A stretch of DNA of 64,000 nucleotides from CAWBOV01 sp963790525 (lineage in GTDB: Bacteria; Actinomycetota; Actinomycetes; Mycobacteriales; Jatrophihabitantaceae): positions 868,001-932,000 of the forward strand of contig CAWBOV010000002.1 of the NCBI GenBank assembly GCA_963790525.1, in the 5' to 3' direction. This document shows, piece after piece, positions 33,924 to 42,639 of the stretch. The translations under genes were made by a program, and so were the position numbers. The notes under the pieces are model-generated. The model saw only the letters and a list, made by a program, of their open reading frames with translations, did no database searches and was not told the DNA's origin. The stretch's first letter is position 1. The number at the start of each line of letters is the position of its first letter.

Positions 33924-34934
33924 ATGCGGTCCTTGGTGCTGGGCGGGTCGAGTTTCGTGGGGGCGCGGCTGGTCCGCCGGCTGCTCGCGGATGGCCACGA
34001 GGTCAGCGTGCTCAACCGCGGCCGGAGCGGCTCGCCGACCGCCGACGTCGAACAGCTGACGGCCGACCGGCGCGACACGCCGTCCATGAAGGCGGCCCTC
34101 GGCGCCGGCCAGTGGGACGCGGTGTTCGACGTGTCGGGCTACATCCTGGCCACCGACGCCGAGCACTTCACCGAACTCGTCGACCTGCTGGACGGGCGGA
34201 TCGGGCGGTACGTGTTCGTCTCCTCGGTGATGGCCTACGAACCGGTCGGGTTCTTCCCGTGGGAAGAGACGGGAGCCGTCCGCGACGAGCCGCCGACGAC
34301 CTACGGGGGCTTCAAGGTCTTCGCCGAGAATCTGCTGATGGAGCGTGGGCGCGCGAGCGGGCTCTCCGCCACCGTCGCCCGCCCCGCGGCGATCTACGGC
34401 CCGGACAACAACATCTTCGACATGGAGACCGCGATGTTCCTGCGTCTCCGGCGGGGGCTGCCCATCCTGCTGCCGCACTCGGGGCTGGTCACGATGTCCT
34501 ACGGGCACGTCGACGACCTCTGCCAGGCGCTCGTGGTGCTGGCCACGGTTCCGGCCGCGTCGGGCGAGATCTTCAACATCACCGGAACCGGCATCACCTC
34601 CCGGCAGTACGTGGAGACCCTCGCCGAGATCGTCGGCGCCGACCCCGACGTCGTGATCGTCCCGGACGAGCTGAACCTGACGCTGGACCCTGCCCCGTAC
34701 GGCCGCCTCTTCCGCACCCGCCACCACGGGATCGCCAGCACCGAGAAGGCCCGGACGCTGCTGGGGCTGCCGCACGAGCGAACCTTCCGCGCCGGCCACG
34801 CCGACACCTACGAGTGGTTCCTCGACTCGCCGCTGGCATCGGCCGCCTCCAACCTCGACGACCCGCTGTGGGGGAAGGGCTTCGACCTCGACTACGAGGC
34901 CGGCATCGCCAAGCAGATCCAGGCCCACAGGTGA
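33924..34934 (+). CDS. NAD-dependent epimerase/dehydratase (extended SDR)
   Basis: A 336-residue extended short-chain dehydrogenase. It begins RSLVLGGSSFVGARLVRRLL (GxxGxxG variant), with active-site Ser in FVSSVMAYEP and Tyr/Lys in TYGGFKVFAE, then YGPDNN and a C-terminal GKGFDLDYEAG. The family includes UDP-sugar epimerases, 3-beta-hydroxysteroid dehydrogenases and other ketone reductases. ATG 33924 follows TTGGAG at good distance. Its stop overlaps the GTG start of the fused kinase (GTGA), so the two are coupled and the sugar- or hydroxyl-modifying step likely feeds the kinase. Confidence 0.88.
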   Translation: MRSLVLGGSSFVGARLVRRLLADGHEVSVLNRGRSGSPTADVEQLTADRRDTPSMKAALGAGQWDAVFDVSGYILATDAEHFTELVDLLDGRIGRYVFVSSVMAYEPVGFFPWEETGAVRDEPPTTYGGFKVFAENLLMERGRASGLSATVARPAAIYGPDNNIFDMETAMFLRLRRGLPILLPHSGLVTMSYGHVDDLCQALVVLATVPAASGEIFNITGTGITSRQYVETLAEIVGADPDVVIVPDELNLTLDPAPYGRLFRTRHHGIASTEKARTLLGLPHERTFRAGHADTYEWFLDSPLASAASNLDDPLWGKGFDLDYEAGIAKQIQAHR

Positions 34935-36250
34935 GCGATCGCGCCAGCGACGAGGCGCTGTGGCGGTCCGTCGCCGACACGCTCGACAACGTCGTGCTGC
35001 CGGCGCTGGCGCCGGGCTTCGAGCGCGACAGCGCGCGCCAGCTGGTCGGGCTCGCCCGCTACGCCACCTCCCGTGAGGACGACGACTCCGCCGAGCGCGT
35101 CCACGCGATCGCCGCGGCGCTCGATCTCGACGAGACCGTCGATGCGGCCGCGGTGATGGCCGCGGCGGCCGAGCGGGCCGAGGAGATCCACGACCTGCTG
35201 GTGCGCCAGCTCGACGCCGACATCGCCGAGGCGGCTCCGCTGATGGAGACCTTCTCCGGGCATGCGCCGGCGGAGAAGACTCCCGACGCCGCGGACGTTC
35301 CCGAGGCCGCCGCGCTCACCGCGTGGCTGGCGCGCGCGCTCGGCGAGGCGATCGAGGACATCGAGATCACCGTCATGGTCGGTGGACACTCGCGCCGCAT
35401 GCTCAGCGTCCGCGCGGTGACCGCGTCCGGGGTGCAGGACCTGGTCGTCCGGATCGAGCAGGGCGGCATGTTCGGCACGGAGGGTGACTCCGAGGCCCGG
35501 GTGATGCGCGCACTGTCCGAGGCCGGGTTCGCGGTGGCACCCGTGCGCTGGATCGAGCCGGCCGAGGACGTCCTCGGCCAGCCGTTCTTCGTCATGGATC
35601 GGGTCACCGGCACAGCGGCGGTGGAGACCGCCACGCTCGACCTCTATCTGCTCGCGCTGCACGAGCTGCACCGGCTCGATCCGGCTCTGGTCGCCAGCGC
35701 CCTCGGGCCGGTCCCGCCCACCCCCCGCGACGCCATCGCCGCGACGATCGACCACTGGCTGGGCATCTACCGCACCTCCGTCCGGCTGCCGGTCCCGCTG
35801 CTCGAGGACGCCGCCACCTGGCTGCGCGCGAACCTGCGCCCCACCGGCCCGACGTGCGTCGTCCACGGGGACCCCGGCCCGGGCAACTTCCTGTACGCCG
35901 ACGGCAGGATCACTGCGCTCACCGACTGGGAGCTGACCCACTACGGCGACCCGGCCGAGGACTGGACGTACTTCGGCGCCATCCGCGCCCGCAAGATTTA
36001 CGACGCGGACACGTGGCGTGCCCGGTTCACCGAGCTCGTCGGGTTCACGGTCGACGACACCGACTGGCTGGCGTGGGAGGCCTTCAACCAGTTCAAGGGC
36101 GCGTGCGTGAACCTGACCGCGCTGCGCCTGTTCCGGGCGGGCGTCAGCACGACCCCCAACCTGCTTGCGATCGGTACCGCGGTGCACCTGCGCTTCCTCA
36201 AGCGCCTGACCGATCTGGTCGAGCAGCTGCGGGGCGCTGCCGCAGGCTGA
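34931..36250 (+). CDS. Fused LvaB-like domain and APH-type phosphotransferase
   Basis: A 439-residue protein starting at GTG. Residues 1-130 are a helical domain with the same pattern as the small protein at 20733. Residues about 140-439 are an APH/choline-kinase fold: VQDLVVRIEQGG (N-lobe strand), PFFVMDRVTGTA, catalytic loop VVHGDPGPGNFLYA and metal-binding ALTDWELTHYGDPAEDW. It is therefore the fused counterpart of the split pair at 20733-22203 and probably phosphorylates a hydroxyl group on a CoA thioester or small alcohol. It is coupled to the epimerase upstream and is followed by an aldo/keto reductase 114 bases later. Confidence 0.85.
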   Translation: MSDRASDEALWRSVADTLDNVVLPALAPGFERDSARQLVGLARYATSREDDDSAERVHAIAAALDLDETVDAAAVMAAAAERAEEIHDLLVRQLDADIAEAAPLMETFSGHAPAEKTPDAADVPEAAALTAWLARALGEAIEDIEITVMVGGHSRRMLSVRAVTASGVQDLVVRIEQGGMFGTEGDSEARVMRALSEAGFAVAPVRWIEPAEDVLGQPFFVMDRVTGTAAVETATLDLYLLALHELHRLDPALVASALGPVPPTPRDAIAATIDHWLGIYRTSVRLPVPLLEDAATWLRANLRPTGPTCVVHGDPGPGNFLYADGRITALTDWELTHYGDPAEDWTYFGAIRARKIYDADTWRARFTELVGFTVDDTDWLAWEAFNQFKGACVNLTALRLFRAGVSTTPNLLAIGTAVHLRFLKRLTDLVEQLRGAAAG

Positions 36251-36364
36251 TCGGCCGGGCTGCCGTGCCCGCGCCGTGCTCGCTGGTGCACTCTGGACTC
36301 ATCACCGGTGTGTGCGCCCGACGGACGCCGCACCGGTACCGGTCACGGCAGCGAGAGGATCTTG

Positions 36365-37234
36365 ATGACAACCATGGCACTCCCCGGCGGCACCTTCACG
36401 ATGGGCGAGGACCTCACCGTCACCCGGATGGGCTATGGCGCGATGCAGCTGGCCGGCCCCCATGTCTTCGGCCCGCCCGCCGACCGTGCGGGCGCCGTGG
36501 CGGTGCTGCGCGCGGCCGTCGAGCTGGGAATCACGCACATCGACACGAGTGATTACTACGGCCCGTACGTCACCAACGAGATCATCAAGGAAGCCCTGCA
36601 CCCCTACCCCGACACGCTGCACCTGGTCACCAAGGTCGGCGCACTGCGCGATGCCCAGGGCGGCTGGCCCCAGGCGCTCGCTCCGGAGCAGTTGCGGCAG
36701 GCGGTGCACGACAACCTCGACCACCTCGGCCTGGACGCCCTCGACGTCGTCAACCTGCGGGTCGGCGGGTTCGACAGCCCGGACGGTGCCTCGATCGCCG
36801 AACCGTTCTCCGTCCTGGCCGAACTGCAGCAGCAGGGGCTGATCAGGCACCTGGGCGTCAGCACCGTCACCGCCGAGCAGATCGCCGAGGCCCGGTCGAT
36901 CGCCCCGGTGGCGTGCGTGCAGAACTTCTACAACCTCGCGCACCGCGACGACGACGACCTCATCGACTCGCTGGCCGCCGAAGGAATCGCGTACGTGCCG
37001 TACTTCCCGCTCGGCGGCTTCTCCCGCTTGCAGTCCGACGAGCTGGCCGCGGTCGCCGCCCGCCTGGGCGCGTCGGCGATGGGGGTGGCTCTGGCGTGGC
37101 TGCTGCAGCGCTCCCCGAACGTGCTGCTCATCCCGGGCACGTCGTCGGTCGCCCACCTGCGCGAGAACGTCAGCGGAGCGGCACTGGTCCTGTCCGACAG
37201 CGACGTGGCGGAGCTGGACAGCATCGCGGGCTGA
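36365..37234 (+). CDS. Aldo/keto reductase
   Basis: A 289-residue AKR-fold oxidoreductase: VTRMGYGAMQLAGP, the catalytic Asp/Tyr in HIDTSDYYGPYVTN, Lys in HLVTKVGAL, and NADPH-binding VLLIPGTSSVAHLRENV. At the usual fourth active-site position the sequence reads LDVVNLRVGG rather than a His-containing motif, as in a known subgroup of bacterial AKRs. The ATG at 36365 follows GAGAGGATCTTG. The 114-base gap before it includes the 12-bp palindrome ACCGGTACCGGT (36332-36343) and CACCGGTG (36303-36310), which may regulate it. Substrates would be aldehydes, ketones or sugars. Confidence 0.88.
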   Translation: MTTMALPGGTFTMGEDLTVTRMGYGAMQLAGPHVFGPPADRAGAVAVLRAAVELGITHIDTSDYYGPYVTNEIIKEALHPYPDTLHLVTKVGALRDAQGGWPQALAPEQLRQAVHDNLDHLGLDALDVVNLRVGGFDSPDGASIAEPFSVLAELQQQGLIRHLGVSTVTAEQIAEARSIAPVACVQNFYNLAHRDDDDLIDSLAAEGIAYVPYFPLGGFSRLQSDELAAVAARLGASAMGVALAWLLQRSPNVLLIPGTSSVAHLRENVSGAALVLSDSDVAELDSIAG

Positions 37235-37252
37235 TCGTCGGTGTGCTGACCG

Positions 37253-37690
37253 TCAGGACGGGAGCGGCGTGAGCCGGCCGACGTCCATGGCTCCGCGGTA
37301 CATCATGTGCAGGCGCCGGCTGGCGAACTGCCAGCCCTCGGCGGTCTCGACGTAGGTGTCGAGGTAGCGCCCGAGGTGCATCACCGCGGTGCCGTCGACC
37401 CGGTGGTTGAACTCCTGGATGTACCAGGTGCCACGCACGCCGCTGTCGTCGACGGTGATCACGCCGCTCGTGGGCAGCTGGGCCACCCACGCGTACTTGG
37501 CGATCGACGTGCGCCACAGGGCCACGGTCGCGTCCCTGCCGTGGGTGATCCGGTCGTCGTCGAGCTGCCACTCGCAGTCCTCGGCCCAGGTGGCCGCCCA
37601 GTCGCCCTCGTGGCGGCGGCACACGGCGTCGCCGTACCGGGCCACGAGATTGCGGACGGCCAGCTCGATCTCAACGCTTGTCGACGCCAC
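37253..37690 (-). CDS. SnoaL-like/NTF2-fold protein
   Basis: A 145-residue SnoaL_4-type protein: ELAVRNLVARYGDAVCRRHE and GDWAATWAEDCEWQLDDDRI form the first two helices, and the sheet has TWYIQEFNHR and GRYLDTYVETAEGWQFASRR. This is the pattern of small ketosteroid-isomerase-like proteins and of Rieske oxygenase beta subunits, so either a hydratase/isomerase role or a structural role is possible. Its 5' end overlaps the EthD-like gene by 20 bases, placing it last in the ALDH-EthD-NTF2 operon (minus strand). Confidence 0.8.
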   Translation of the reverse strand: MASTSVEIELAVRNLVARYGDAVCRRHEGDWAATWAEDCEWQLDDDRITHGRDATVALWRTSIAKYAWVAQLPTSGVITVDDSGVRGTWYIQEFNHRVDGTAVMHLGRYLDTYVETAEGWQFASRRLHMMYRGAMDVGRLTPLPS

Positions 37691-38414
37691 AGCGCTCCTC
37701 GATCCGATAGCCCCGCGCCACCGCGAACGACGGGTCCTGCAGCAGGCTACGGATCTCCTCGCGCGCGAACCACTCCTCGGCGTCGGTGACGTCGTCGAAG
37801 TACAGCTCCAGGTAGCCCTGCTTGGTCGTCTCCGGGAGCGGGCGGCCCAGTGAACGCTGCCCGGGCTCGTCGATGGCCTCGGTCGCCGACTCGCTGAGCA
37901 CGTCGTTGGCGACGACGAGGCGGAGCCCCTGCGCCGAGTCGGCCGCCGCCACGACGGCGTCCACGATCACGCGGAAGGCGGAGGCGGCGACGTCCGCAGG
38001 GGTGTCGGGGTGCCGGTCGAACTCGAACAGGTACTTCACCAGCACGGTCTGCCCGGACCGCCGGTCGAGCACCACGTCCTCGGACACCTTGCAGGAGCGC
38101 AGGTCACGCAGGCAGTTGCGGTGGTCCTGGGCAATGAGCTCGGCGATCTCGGGCGACGCCTCGCGAGCCTGCCCGGCGCGGAGCCGCAGCATGACGAACC
38201 GCCAGGCGCGCGGGTACTGCGACCAGCCGCCGGCGATGTCGTACTCGGCCACGGCGACGCCGGTGTGATACGTGATCAGGTTCGGCTGCGCCGCCAGCAT
38301 CCTCCTGGCGAAGGCGAAGTGGACGTCCACGTAGTGCCGCTCGCACTCCTCGCGGGTGCGTGAGGTCAGCGGCAGGAAGCGCGCGAAGCTCTTCGAGTAG
38401 CCCGTGCCGGCCAC
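37671..38414 (-). CDS. EthD-like dimeric alpha/beta-barrel protein
   Basis: A 247-residue protein of two ferredoxin-like modules. The first, FLPLTSRTREECERHYVDVH then NLITYHTGVAVAEY, matches the EthD domain, with conserved HY...H and Tyr residues. The second begins VLVKYLFEFDRHPD and ends GYLELYFDDVTDAEEWFARE. EthD-like proteins occur beside cytochrome P450s and ring-cleaving oxidoreductases; catalysis is unproven. GTG 38414 lies just after the aldehyde dehydrogenase stop (38417), which fixes the start. It is followed, with overlap, by an NTF2-fold gene. Confidence 0.72.
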   Translation of the reverse strand: MAGTGYSKSFARFLPLTSRTREECERHYVDVHFAFARRMLAAQPNLITYHTGVAVAEYDIAGGWSQYPRAWRFVMLRLRAGQAREASPEIAELIAQDHRNCLRDLRSCKVSEDVVLDRRSGQTVLVKYLFEFDRHPDTPADVAASAFRVIVDAVVAAADSAQGLRLVVANDVLSESATEAIDEPGQRSLGRPLPETTKQGYLELYFDDVTDAEEWFAREEIRSLLQDPSFAVARGYRIEERCGVDKR

Positions 38415-38416
38415 CG

Positions 38417-39879
38417 TCAGGCTTGTTCCACGGTCGACGCGCTCGCGGCGGCCGAGGCCGGAAGCTGCAGCGACGTGAGCTCGAAGTACTCGGCCAGGCC
38501 GTGCTCGCCCAGTTCCCGCCCGATGCCCGACTGCTTGTAGCCGCCGAAGGGAGCGGCGACGTTGAACCGCCCGCCGTTGATCGCCACCTGGCCCGTGCGC
38601 AGCCGGCGGGCCACGGCGATGGCCCGGTCCTGATCGCCCGACCAGACGCCGCCGGACAGGCCGTAGATGGAGTCGTTGGCGATGTCGACGGCTTCGTCCT
38701 CGCTGTCGGCGGCGAGGACCACCAGCACCGGACCGAAGATCTCCTCCTGGGCCACCACCATGTCCCTGGTGACGCCGGACAGGACGGTGGGCCGGACGTA
38801 GAAGCCGCGGTCCAGGCCGTCGGGCGCCTCTGCGCCACCGGCGATGAGCCGGGCGCCTTCGCCCAGGCCGATGGAGATGTAGTTGTTCACGCTGTCGCGC
38901 TGCGCGGCGGTGACCATCGGGCCGAGCTCCGTGGCGGGGTCGAGCGGATCGCCGACGACCATCGCCCCGACCAGTGCGGCCAGTCGCTCCTCGACCTCGG
39001 CGAGCATCGACCGCGGCACGATGATCCGGGTGAGCGCCGAGCAGGTCTGGCCGTTGTTGACGAAGCCGGCGCGCACCGCCGTGGGGATCACCGCGGAGAG
39101 ATCGGAGTCGTCGAGGATGACGAACGGGGACTTCCCGCCGAGTTCGAGCGTGACCCGCTTGACCGTCGCCGCGGCGAGCTGCGCGACCCGGACGCCGGCG
39201 CCCGTCGAGCCGGTGATGCTGACCATGTCGACGTTCGGGTGGGCGGCCATGAGTTCGCCGATCACCGCGCCCGGGCCGGTGACGAGATTGACGGTGCCGG
39301 CCGGGAGGTCGAGCGACTCGATGACCTCGGCGAGGGCGAACGTCGCCAGCGGTGCGGCCCCGGCGGGCTTGAGCACGGTGGTGCACCCGGCGCCCAGGGA
39401 CGGCGCGAGCTTGGCCGCCAGCTGATAGAGCGGGTAGTTCCACGGCGTGATCGCTGCGACGACCCCGGCCGGCTGGCGCAGGAGGACGGATGTGCCGATC
39501 GTCGACTGCAGCGGCGTCTCGTCCACCGCGTCGGCGATCGAGCGGAACACGTCGACGGCCAATCCGACCTGGACCCGCTTGCGAGATGGCCAGGGGAGTG
39601 CCGACCTCGCGGGCCATGATCTCGGCGAGCTCGTCGGTGCGCGCGCTCAGGCCGTCGGCGATCGCGCGCAGGGCGGCGGATCCGTTGCGACGGGGTCGAG
39701 GCGGCCCAGGCGGGGAACGCGGTGTTGGCGGCGGCGACCGCGGACTCGACCTCGGCGGCGCCGCCCTTGGGGACGCTGCCCATCACCTCGCCGGTCCGCG
39801 AGTCGGCGACGGCGATCTCGCCGCCACCCTCGGGAGCGACCCAGCGACCACCGATGTACAGCTCCTTGCGAACCTCCAT
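38417..39879 (-). CDS. NAD(P)-dependent aldehyde dehydrogenase (two frameshifts)
   Basis: About 486 residues after removing two inserted bases near 39690 and 39580. Motifs: AITPWNYPLYQ, cofactor-binding SITGSTGAGVRV, the general-base Glu in RVTLELGGKSP and the nucleophile Cys in NNGQTCSALTRI, then EEIFGPVL and FGGYKQSGIGRE. It oxidises an aldehyde to a carboxylic acid or acyl-CoA; the classical (not CoA-acylating) set of residues is present. ATG 39879 begins with the usual YIGGRWV strand. It is first in the operon with the EthD- and NTF2-like genes and is divergent from the LLM reductase. Confidence 0.9.
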
Positions 39880-39937
39880 GGTGGCGCCTCCCGGGTGACG
39901 TGGTGCGGTGCTCGAGTCGCGGACGGCCCTATCGTAT

Positions 39938-39963
39938 CTCTACAAAGACTGCATAAACTAGAG
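39938..39963. promoter_or_regulatory. CTCTA/TAGAG inverted arms in divergent promoter gap
   Basis: CTCTA (39938-39942) and TAGAG (39959-39963) flank ACAAAGACTGCATAAACT in the 111-base gap between the ALDH and LLM genes. TAAACT (39954-39959) is a plausible -10 for the LLM gene. It is an operator candidate only. Confidence 0.35.
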
Positions 39964-39990
39964 CGAACAATCGGAGCTTCGGGAGGCGCT

Positions 39991-40898
39991 GTGAAGGTCG
40001 GGCTCTGTCTGCCGCAACTCGGTGGGCATGTCACGCGCAAGGGTCTGCAGGGTTTCGCCGAGCAGGCCGAGGAGTTGGGCTTCGGCGGACTGTGGGTGCA
40101 GGAGCACCTCTTCTATCCCCATCAACCCGTCTCCGGCTACTCCGCGCGCCCGGGGCTGGCCGTGCCCGAGGCCTACCGGAGCGTGTTGAGCCCGCTGGAG
40201 ACCCTCGCGGCCGTCGCGGCCTGGACGAGCGACGTCGAGATCGGGACGCGATCCTCGTCGCCGGGCTGCACCGGCCGGTCGACCTGGCCCAGCGGCTGTC
40301 CACGATCGACCTGCTCTCGGAGGGACGGGTCGTGGCCGGCTTCAGCGTGGGCTGGTCCGACGAGGAGCACCAGTTGATGGACGTCGACCCGCGCACGCGC
40401 GGGGTGCGGTGCGACGAGCTGATCGACGCCCTGACCACCTGCTGGGGACCCGACCCGGTGGAGTTCCACGGACGGTTCTTCGACATCCCGGTCTCCGACG
40501 TCCGCCCGAAGCCCGTGCAGTCCCCACGTCCCCGCCTGCTGTCGGGGATGCGCTCGCCGGCCGGTCTCCGCCGCACCGCCGAGCGGTTCGACATCTGGAA
40601 CCCGGCATCGGGGACGCTCGAGACCCACCTCGAACTGCTCGCCCAGCTGGCGTCGATGCGCCCGGCGGGGATGGCGCCGCTGGAGCTGTACCGGCGCACG
40701 TTCACCGTGCCGCCGGTACAGGTGGCCAACCTGCGCACCCTCGGCGTGGACGACCTGTGCGCCGAGGTCTCCGCCAGCAAGCAGGCCGGCGCCGCGGCGA
40801 TCATCGTCGACGTCAACTTCGACCCCGAGCTGGTCTCGGACGAGGCGTGGATCGCCGTCCCGCGCACGCTGGCCCCTCTGGTGGCGGCCGCGGCCTGA
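39991..40898 (+). CDS. LLM-class (luciferase-like, probably F420-dependent) oxidoreductase (one frameshift)
   Basis: About 302 residues; one base appears missing near 40250 (VEIGT then AILVAGLHRPVDLAQRL). It starts KVGLCLPQLGGHVTRKGL at GTG 39991 after GGGAGG. The TIM-barrel pattern includes AEELGFGGLWVQEHLF, LAQRLSTIDLLSEGRVVAGF and VGWSDEEHQLM, as in actinobacterial F420-dependent reductases/dehydrogenases. A flavin-dependent monooxygenase role is the alternative. No F420-synthesis gene lies in the window. It is divergent from the aldehyde dehydrogenase, with the tyrosine-phosphatase gene downstream after 118 bases. Confidence 0.83.
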
Positions 40899-40916
40899 CA
40901 TCTGTTCAAACGCACT

Positions 40917-40933
40917 GTAGAGCGTCTAAAGTA
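40917..40933 (+). promoter_or_regulatory. TAGAGCGTCTA palindrome with TAAAGT box
   Basis: GTAGAGCGTCTAAAGTA contains the inverted arms TAGA-GCG-TCTA (40918-40928) running into TAAAGT (40927-40932), a likely -10 box. It lies upstream of the phosphatase gene at 41017 and resembles the element at 44107-44129 (GTAGAGTGCGTCAC...TAAAGTA). AGTAACTG follows directly. Confidence 0.4.
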
Positions 40934-41016
40934 ACTGCGGTCGAGCACCCGCTGCTCCCCGATCTGTCGCCGCTGCATGCTGCCGGCGACGTCCGACCTG
41001 AGGGGGTCGAACCCTG

Positions 41017-41823
41017 ATGAGCGATGCCATCGACGCCGACCAGGTACCGCAGCACGCGCGTGCGCAGCGCCGTGAAGTGGCCGTCGACGGCCTGGTCAAC
41101 ATCCGAGATCTCGGCGGCCTGAGCACCGCCGACGGCCGTGTCGTCCGCCGCCGCAGGCTGTACCGATCGGACAACCTGAGCGGGCTCACCGCGGCCGGGC
41201 GCGAGTCGCTCCTGGCGCGCGGCGGGATCCGGCTCGTCATCGACCTGCGGACCGCCGAGGAGTGCCGGCGGGAGGGCGCCGTCGACCTGTCCGATTTCGG
41301 GCACATCGCCTACATCAACATGGCCCTGGAGCCGCAGGCGGCGCTCAACGCCGAACAGATCGCGTCGGGCCGGGCGACGAATCTGGTCGACGACTATGCC
41401 GCCCACCTGCGGGTGTCGGGGGCGATCCTGCTGCGGGCGCTCGAACTGCTCGCCGATCGCGACTACCTGCCGGCGGTCGTCCACTGCACCGTCGGCAAGG
41501 ACCGCACCGGCATCCTGGTGGCGCTGCTGCTCGAACTCGTCGGCGTCGAGCGGGCGCAGATCGCCGACGACTACGCGGCCACCGCCCCGGCCATGGATCT
41601 CGTCCTGGACCGGATCCGAGCGTCGCCGTTCTTCAGGTCCAACGGCCTCGCCTCGGCACCCGCGTGGATCTTCGAGGCGAATGCCGAGACCATGGTCGGC
41701 TTCCTCGAGCACCTGGACGAGCGCTACGGCGGCGCCGAGCAGTGGGGGCTGGAGCGCGGGATGGACCCGACCCTCCCGGCGCGGCTGCGCACGGCCTACC
41801 TGCAGGAGAGCTCCGGCGCGTAG
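41017..41823 (+). CDS. Tyrosine/serine (IphP-type) protein phosphatase
   Basis: A 268-residue dual-specificity-type phosphatase. The P-loop CX5R is HCTVGKDRTGILVALLLELV, preceded by LVNIRDLGGLSTADGR (the characteristic NxRDLGG start) and LVIDLRTAEECRREG. This is the IphP/Y-phosphatase-2 family, which removes phosphate from phosphotyrosine, phosphoserine or phosphoinositide-like substrates. In a pathway context it could also dephosphorylate a small metabolite. An in-frame upstream ORF ends at the ATG (TGATGA), so the start is placed at ATG 41017. Confidence 0.85.
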   Translation: MSDAIDADQVPQHARAQRREVAVDGLVNIRDLGGLSTADGRVVRRRRLYRSDNLSGLTAAGRESLLARGGIRLVIDLRTAEECRREGAVDLSDFGHIAYINMALEPQAALNAEQIASGRATNLVDDYAAHLRVSGAILLRALELLADRDYLPAVVHCTVGKDRTGILVALLLELVGVERAQIADDYAATAPAMDLVLDRIRASPFFRSNGLASAPAWIFEANAETMVGFLEHLDERYGGAEQWGLERGMDPTLPARLRTAYLQESSGA

Positions 41824-41846
41824 CCGATCGGCCGCCGCCGTGATGC

Positions 41847-42362
41847 TCAGACGTAGGCGGCCGGGCCGAGGGGTGCGCCGACGCCGCGGTCGACCGCCCC
41901 GGACTTGAAGACGGCCGCGTCGATGTTCATCGTCTGCGTCAGGGTCTCGGCCTTGGTGAACTCGTGGACGCAGGTGCGGTGACTGATCGCCCAGCGCCCG
42001 TCGCGCAGCTCGTACCGGTCGAGGTAGCGCCCCCACCAGGTGTTCAGCGTCTGGGTGCCGAGGTCGTCGGTGTGCAGGAGATAGGTGACGTTGTAGATCT
42101 CCCCGACCGCGGTGGTGTCGTCGGTGAGCTCGATCGCGTGGTTCAGCACGCAGTGCATGGTCGAGTCGTAGCGGGCGTGGGAGGCGACCACGCGTTCGCA
42201 CAGGTCGCGCGCGGGGCCCACGAAGACGCCGTGGTCGTCGTGGGCGTCCGGGTGGTACGCGCTGAACATGAGATCGAAGTCCAGGCGATCGACCCCGCGG
42301 CAGTAGCGCAGCGCCGCCTGCCGGATCTCCTCCTTGGCGCCGAGTTCGGCGAGCAGCTCCAT
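41847..42362 (-). CDS. SnoaL_4/NTF2-fold protein, possible Rieske beta-like subunit
   Basis: A 171-residue protein: EEIRQAALRYCRGVDRLDFD and LMFSAYHPDAHDDHGVFVGP give the first helices with the DR/D residues of the SnoaL_4 group, and the sheet has LNTWWGRYLDRYELRDGRWA and SHRTCVHEF. It lies 1 base after the stop of the 91-residue gene and in the same operon as the Rieske oxygenase at 42640, so a role as small subunit of that oxygenase or as an isomerase for its product is plausible. The C-terminus is Gly/Pro/Ala-rich. Confidence 0.8.
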   Translation of the reverse strand: MELLAELGAKEEIRQAALRYCRGVDRLDFDLMFSAYHPDAHDDHGVFVGPARDLCERVVASHARYDSTMHCVLNHAIELTDDTTAVGEIYNVTYLLHTDDLGTQTLNTWWGRYLDRYELRDGRWAISHRTCVHEFTKAETLTQTMNIDAAVFKSGAVDRGVGAPLGPAAYV

Positions 42363-42363
42363 G

Positions 42364-42639
42364 TCAGCGCTCCGAGGACATGTCCAGGATGCGGCTGGTG
42401 CGGTGGTGGTTCTTCGGCCGCGGGGCCGAGACCCACAGGCACAGCTCGGGGTCCGCCTCGAACAGCGTCCCCTCCAGCCACTTGCCGTTCGGGCGGAAGC
42501 GACCCCATCGGGTCCCCATGGTCACCATGACCACGCCGTCGTCATAGGAGAAGTACAGCGCCAGCGGGTTCAGCGGATGCCGGATACCGCCCGTCGGTTC
42601 CATGCCTCCCGTGGGTTCCAGCTCGCCGGTGGGTTCCAT
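42364..42639 (-). CDS. Small protein with EPTGG repeat N-terminus
   Basis: A 91-residue protein with a repetitive start, MEPTGELEPTGGMEPTGG, followed by a compact segment LYFSYDDGVVMVTMGTRWG and the tail RTSRILDM. The second half (WLEGTLFEADPELCLWVSAP) is beta-rich and could be a truncated substrate-binding part of an oxygenase or a lipocalin-like piece. It is packed between the Rieske gene (start of this ORF follows the Rieske stop directly) and the NTF2 gene (1-base gap). I do not recognise a family. Confidence 0.5.
   Translation of the reverse strand: MEPTGELEPTGGMEPTGGIRHPLNPLALYFSYDDGVVMVTMGTRWGRFRPNGKWLEGTLFEADPELCLWVSAPRPKNHHRTSRILDMSSER
42586..42639 (-). repeat. Three tandem 18-base units encoding (M/L)EPTG(G/E)
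   Basis: The first 54 bases of the 91-residue ORF are three near-identical 18-base units. Replication slippage could change the number of units. Confidence 0.7.

Noticed and set aside
41826..41835. GCCGATCGGC palindrome as terminator between the phosphatase and NTF2 genes
   Set aside because: It is a 10-bp palindrome without a loop, so it cannot form a useful hairpin as it stands.
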